A DNA stretch of 29,311 nucleotides, from contig DASWMI010000124.1 of the NCBI GenBank assembly GCA_036399835.1, positions 1 to 29,311 of the forward strand, given 5' to 3'. Source of the DNA: DASYML01 sp036399835 (GTDB lineage: Bacteria; Acidobacteriota; Blastocatellia; Pyrinomonadales; Pyrinomonadaceae). This document shows, in pieces, positions 25,268-29,311 of the stretch. Positions within the stretch are counted from its first letter, which is position 1; every line of letters starts with the position of its first letter. The translations under genes and the position numbers were made by a program. Under the pieces are notes generated by a model. That model worked only from the letters and a program-made list of their open reading frames with translations. It had not been told where the DNA came from and did not search any database.

Positions 25268-26635
25268 TTACTTTCCTGCGGCTTTCGCGGTCGCCGGGCC
25301 TTTCGGCTTCGGCATGGTGACAACGACGGTGCGGTTGGTTGACTGCAAATATTTATTGGCGACGCGCTGGACATCCTCTTTGGTCACGGCGGAAACCTTG
25401 TCGAGCCGCGTGTTGATGAGGCTCGGGTCGTTGTAATAGACCGCGTACTGTCCGAGCAGCAGAGCGCGCGAGAGCGAGCTTTGCATGTTATTGATAAAGG
25501 CGCGGCGCGCGGAGTTCTTGGCCTTCGCCAGCTCCCAATCCGCGATAGGCTCTTTCTTGAGCCGCTCGATCTCTTCGTAAATGGCCGCCTCTACGTCTTC
25601 GGTTTTGACGCCGGGTCTCAAGGTCGCGGTGATATAGAAAGCTCCTGGTCCACGCTTCTCGTCTATAAAGCCGCCGATATTTGTGACCATCGGCTTGTCC
25701 TTAACGAGCTTTTGATAGAGCCGCGAGCTTTGGCCGCTCTGTAGAGCCTGCGAGAGAACCTGTAAGGCGTAATAGTCGGGTGTGTTGCCTTGGATGGCTT
25801 TGAAAGCGATATTGACGCGGGGCAGGCGCGCGAGTTGGTCTTCCAGAGAGACGCGGCGCTCTGCCTTCTGCTCCGGCTCTGTCATATCCACTGCGGGCGG
25901 GTTGGGCTGGCGCGGGATACTCTCAAACTGCTTGCGTATGCGGTCCAGCGCATCCGAGGTCTTGAAATCGCCGACGAGCGTGAGCACGGCATTGTTCGGC
26001 GCATAGTAGGTCTTGAAAAACTGCGAGACATCTTCGACGCTGGCCGCGTTCAAATCCTCCATCGAGCCGATGGTCGTGTGCTTGTAAGCGAAGTTGTCAT
26101 AGATGGTTTCCTGGAGGACTTCATCGCTCTTGCCGTAAGCCTCGTTGTCAACGCCCAGGCGGCGCTCTTCCTGGACGGCGTTGCGCTGGTTGTCGAGGTT
26201 CTCTTTGGTAATGGCGAGGCTGCGCATGCGGTCGGCTTCGAGGAAGATGGCGAGGTCCAACTGATTCGAGGGCAGCGCCTCGAAATAGTTGGTCCGGTCT
26301 TCGTTGGTCGTCCCGTTCATGTTCCCGCCGTTATTGAAGACGAGGACGAAGTGCTCGCCGCTGCCGACATTCTCCGAGCCTTTGAACATCATGTGCTCGA
26401 AAAGATGAGCAAAGCCGGTGCGGCCCTTGCGCTCGTCGCGCGAGCCTACGTTATAGGTCACGGAGATGGCGACGACGGGCGCGGTGTGGTCCTCGACCGT
26501 GATGACGCGCAGGCCGTTCTTGAGAGTCGTTTCTTTATAGTCCACGCGGACGTTGCGCGCGCCCTGCGCAAACAGGGCCGAAGCCGCGAGCGCGCAGACC
26601 ATCAAGGCGCATAGAATTCTGTAAGTTCGTCTCAT
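25268..26635 (-). CDS. M16-family zinc metallopeptidase (catalytic subunit)
   Basis: The product is 455 residues. The ATG at 26635 opens a signal peptide (MRRTYRILCALMVCALAASA, then LFAQ) with AAGGA ten bases upstream; the longer frame to 26866 lacks support. The inverted zinc motif HLFEH is intact (His77, Glu80, His81, in GFAHLFEHMMFKGS), and the distal ligand Glu is in NAVQEERR (Glu157 or 158), about 76 residues on, as the family requires. The C-terminal half has the second M16 fold (RPGVKTEDVEAAIYEEIERL). It should degrade or process peptides in the periplasm with the inactive partner encoded 12 bases downstream. A divergent M1-like gene lies upstream. Confidence 0.95.
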   Translation of the reverse strand: MRRTYRILCALMVCALAASALFAQGARNVRVDYKETTLKNGLRVITVEDHTAPVVAISVTYNVGSRDERKGRTGFAHLFEHMMFKGSENVGSGEHFVLVFNNGGNMNGTTNEDRTNYFEALPSNQLDLAIFLEADRMRSLAITKENLDNQRNAVQEERRLGVDNEAYGKSDEVLQETIYDNFAYKHTTIGSMEDLNAASVEDVSQFFKTYYAPNNAVLTLVGDFKTSDALDRIRKQFESIPRQPNPPAVDMTEPEQKAERRVSLEDQLARLPRVNIAFKAIQGNTPDYYALQVLSQALQSGQSSRLYQKLVKDKPMVTNIGGFIDEKRGPGAFYITATLRPGVKTEDVEAAIYEEIERLKKEPIADWELAKAKNSARRAFINNMQSSLSRALLLGQYAVYYNDPSLINTRLDKVSAVTKEDVQRVANKYLQSTNRTVVVTMPKPKGPATAKAAGK

Positions 26636-27204
26636 AGCAGTGTTTTCCTTTTCTTGATGAGAGAGGTAAAGATTGCCCTTCAGAAATATTCCCATCCGAC
26701 CCGACAAAAGTTCCCTGATTTTGTGTTGAGAAGAATAAAGACGGGCATGACGCCGCAGCCTGATTCTTCCCCGAAGACGAAGAGGGGCACAAAAAAGGGT
26801 AGCGTCAAGGGCTATTATACGGGGGAGGCGACGAGATAGTTTCCCGTATTCGGCCAATTTTGGCAACCCCGCCGCGAAGCCGCCGCGACAAAATGATCAG
26901 TGTGGCCCAGTGGCCCCCGCCCGCCTGTCCTAACTGCATGCTCGCAAAGGCACTTTCCTCCCGCCTCGCAGCCAACCGCAGGGCGTGTGCAGCCATCCAA
27001 AAACACGCGACCGGACAAATGAGATTTCACGCGCAGGGCCTTGATGTCCCGGGCTTGATTTGAGGATTTGCTTGCTCGCCTTCAGAGCCGCTCGCGGTTT
27101 GATGGAAAACGATAGGGATGGCCCGCCCCGACTCAGGCTTTCTTGAGAAGGCGCGGCGGACCAAATCAGATTTGATTAACAGACACTCTCAACGGACCAA
27201 TTTT
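26636..27204. other. Divergent intergenic region between the M16 operon and the M1-like gene
   Basis: These 569 bases must carry the promoters of both divergent transcripts. A TATAAT on the minus strand (26814-26819) could be a -10 box for the M16 operon, but no -35 box stands at the right distance. Open frames on both strands run through parts of it (extensions of the flanking genes), without recognisable protein content. I see no RNA gene or hairpin of note. Confidence 0.45.
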
Positions 27205-29253
27205 ATGAGAAAACTCGGACTCCGCTTTTTTCAGACGGCGACGCTCGCCCTCCTTGCGCTTCTCGCGTTGATTTCGGCTACGGCGCAGCAGCCGCAACAG
27301 GCCGGAAGCCGCTATGATGTGACGAACTATCGTATAGAGGCACAGCTTATCCCGGACCAGCATCTCTTGCGCGCCGCCGCAGAAGTGACCCTCACGCCGC
27401 TCGAAGCGACGCGCTCCGTCGTCTTCGAGCTAAACGGCTCGCTCAAGGTCGAGGCCATAGAGCGCAACGGCAAACCCATCTCAAACTTCGTGCAGGATGC
27501 GGTCGGCGTTGGCGCGCTCGGGCCGAGCGTCCGCGTAGACCTGGGCGAAGTCGTTCCGGCCAACCAGCCCATCACCCTGCGCTTTCGTTGGAGCGGCGCG
27601 CTCGTCTCGCCAGAAGGCGGACCGCTCGCCACCAAGCGCATGGCCTATGTCGGGACAGACGGCTCTTACCTGACTTATGCCGCGCGATGGTTTCCCTTCC
27701 ATGATTACGCCGCGGACCGCGCGACCGCGGACATCACACTTCTGGTCCCGCCCGGGGTGCAGGTCTCAGGCTCCAGCGACGAGCCTATCGTCCGCCAGCC
27801 TGCCGGCAAGGACAACAACGCGCGCTTTCGCTTTGTGCATCAACAGCCGGCCCTGATTGGCAATATCATCGCCGGGCCTTTTGTCACCAAGACGCTGCGC
27901 TATGGAAATTACGAGATACAGTTTTACGTCAAGCCCGGCAACGAGAGCCGCATTACGCGTTATGGCGAGCTGATTGGCAAGGCGCTTGAATTTTACACGC
28001 AGCAGTACGGCGCGCCGGCCTTTGGCTCGCGCCTCATCGTGGCCGAGACAGACGACGAGACGCTGGACGCCTACGCTGCTCCCGGGGCAATCTTTCTCGC
28101 CAGCAAGTTTTTCGACGCCGCGCGCCCCGTCCCCGAAGATCGCTTGCAGCGCGAGGTCGCTTACCAGTGGTGGGGACAGACCGTGGGCCTCAGGTCCTTC
28201 GACGACGCATGGCTTTCTCAGGGTCTTGCGGAATGGAGCGCCTTTGCGCTGCGCGAAGCTTCCTTGACGGGCAGCGCGCTCGATGCGGCCCAGCGTGAAG
28301 AACAGGAACGCGCCCTGACCTTCGAGCAGACAGCTTCGATTGTCCGCGCGCCAGCCTCGCTCGACGATCAATCCGCGGCCTACCAGTCCATCGTCTTTTA
28401 CAAGGGCGCGATGGTCTTTCGCATGCTGCGCGAGACGCTCGGCAAAGAGAAATTCGCACAGCTCCTGCGCACCTTTCTGGACCAGTATCGCGGCAAGAGC
28501 GCCTCGATTGATAATTTTGAAAAGCTCACCTCGCAGGTAGCAGGCGAGAATATGCGCTATTTCTTCGCGCAGTGGGTGGAAGGAACGGGCGTGCCGGAGT
28601 TCACCGTTGACTACCAGATTATACGCACGCGCGCAGGCAAATTCCTGACGCGCGGGACTATCAAGCAGAACCTGGATGCTCTGCGTCTGCCCGTTGAAAC
28701 GATGCTCCACGCCGAGGGGAGCGACGACCAGATTGTGACGCTCCGCGTCGAAGGCAAGAGCGAAGATTTCGTCTTCGAGTCAAACGGCCAGCCGATAGAG
28801 GTCGTCGTTGACCCGAACAACAAAATCCTGCGGATGTCCGAAGACCTGCGCGTCTCCATCGTCGCGCGGCGCGGGATAGAACAGTTTAAGGAAGGACTCT
28901 ACGACGAAGCGCGCCAGCAGTTTGAAGCCGCGCTCAAGCTGGACAAATCAAACTCCTGGGTCTATTACAACCTCGGGCTGCTCTATCTCGAACAGCGCAA
29001 CTGGAATCTGGCCCTCGACAACCTGGACGCCGCGCTCAACGGCAGCCTCAAACCCTCCTGGATAGAGGTCTGGGCGCACATCAAACGCGGCAACGTCTAC
29101 GATGCCAGGGGCGACCGCGCACGCGCCGTCAATGAATACAACAAGGCTGTCCAGACCGGCATCAGCTACGACAACGCGCAGGCCGTCGCCAAGAAGTTCC
29201 TCGCCACTCCCTTCGACCCGAAGGCCGAGCAGGCGCAGAACCAAAACCGCTAA
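27205..29253 (+). CDS. M1-aminopeptidase-like pseudo-enzyme with C-terminal TPRs
   Basis: The product is 682 residues. The frame begins at 27118, but the ATG at 27205 opens a signal peptide (MRKLGLRFFQTATLALLALL, cut after ATAQ), so it is preferred, although its ribosome binding site is weak. Residues about 35-230 resemble the M1 N-terminal beta domain (YDVTNYRIEAQLIPDQHLLR). The catalytic region is recognisable at 316-346, but HExxH reads REVAY (316-320) and the NEG motif with the third zinc ligand reads SQG (338-340). All three zinc ligands are gone, while Glu317 remains. Residues about 555-665 are TPRs (GLYDEARQQFEAALKLDKSN). It is probably a non-catalytic periplasmic binding protein. Confidence 0.88.
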   Translation: MRKLGLRFFQTATLALLALLALISATAQQPQQAGSRYDVTNYRIEAQLIPDQHLLRAAAEVTLTPLEATRSVVFELNGSLKVEAIERNGKPISNFVQDAVGVGALGPSVRVDLGEVVPANQPITLRFRWSGALVSPEGGPLATKRMAYVGTDGSYLTYAARWFPFHDYAADRATADITLLVPPGVQVSGSSDEPIVRQPAGKDNNARFRFVHQQPALIGNIIAGPFVTKTLRYGNYEIQFYVKPGNESRITRYGELIGKALEFYTQQYGAPAFGSRLIVAETDDETLDAYAAPGAIFLASKFFDAARPVPEDRLQREVAYQWWGQTVGLRSFDDAWLSQGLAEWSAFALREASLTGSALDAAQREEQERALTFEQTASIVRAPASLDDQSAAYQSIVFYKGAMVFRMLRETLGKEKFAQLLRTFLDQYRGKSASIDNFEKLTSQVAGENMRYFFAQWVEGTGVPEFTVDYQIIRTRAGKFLTRGTIKQNLDALRLPVETMLHAEGSDDQIVTLRVEGKSEDFVFESNGQPIEVVVDPNNKILRMSEDLRVSIVARRGIEQFKEGLYDEARQQFEAALKLDKSNSWVYYNLGLLYLEQRNWNLALDNLDAALNGSLKPSWIEVWAHIKRGNVYDARGDRARAVNEYNKAVQTGISYDNAQAVAKKFLATPFDPKAEQAQNQNR

Positions 29254-29311
29254 GATAGCGCACAAAGTCGAAAGACACAGAGAGGGCGCTGAAGTTAAGC
29301 TCGCGAGCTTA

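Noticed and set aside
25790..26614. 274-codon plus-strand open frame opposite the active M16 gene
   Set aside because: It is a mirror frame of the M16 coding sequence with no domain and no ribosome binding site.

Overview
The window looks like a chromosomal segment of a GC-rich (roughly 58% by eye) Gram-negative bacterium, most likely an Acidobacteriota member of the Blastocatellia type. That placement is inference. It rests on a very large TonB-dependent receptor with an N-terminal carboxypeptidase-regulatory-like domain, many Sec-exported M28/M16/M1-type proteins, abundant TPR proteins, and a PafA-like phosphatase. There are no phage genes, integrases, insertion sequences or CRISPR arrays. 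Apart from the pnt genes, rsmI and a tRNA, most genes encode envelope or secreted proteins.

Layout. Positions 1-856 hold a possible 3' end of a membrane-protein gene, a tRNA-Glu(CUC) on the minus strand with a near-consensus promoter, and a 30-bp inverted repeat. Next come a TonB-dependent receptor (857-4444), a strong intrinsic terminator, and a secreted TPR protein (4597-5601). A three-gene proton-translocating transhydrogenase operon follows (pntAA-pntAB-pntB, 5877-8862), with a beta-lactamase-family C-terminal fragment (8891-9241) and a small six-helix membrane protein behind it. A secreted M28 metallopeptidase (10054-11745) is followed by a small exported PPC-like protein. The minus-strand block 12464-18641 carries a giant zinc-ribbon polytopic membrane protein behind rsmI, an exported Arg/Asp/Tyr-rich protein, and two unrecognised small genes. 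At 18846-23606 lie a PafA-like alkaline phosphatase-superfamily enzyme and a TPM-linker-TPR protein. At 23747-26635 (minus) lies a pair of M16 peptidase-family proteins, one with an intact HxxEH motif and one without. Divergent from them is an M1-aminopeptidase-like protein that has lost its zinc ligands and carries C-terminal TPRs (27205-29253).

How the genes may work together. PntAA/AB/B couple proton movement to NADH/NADP+ hydride transfer. The exported peptidases, phosphatase and TonB receptor suggest a lifestyle of polymer scavenging in the envelope and periplasm. The M16 pair probably forms a heterodimer, and the neighbouring dead M1 protein could be a binding or scaffold partner.

The two least expected observations are the strong over-representation of the heptamer TGGWCCA across all genes, strands and reading frames, and the M1-like pseudo-peptidase with TPRs beside the active/inactive M16 pair. 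No obviously new defence or mobile system is visible. Several start codons were moved inward from the longest open frame because a Shine-Dalgarno sequence or a signal peptide marks the internal ATG.
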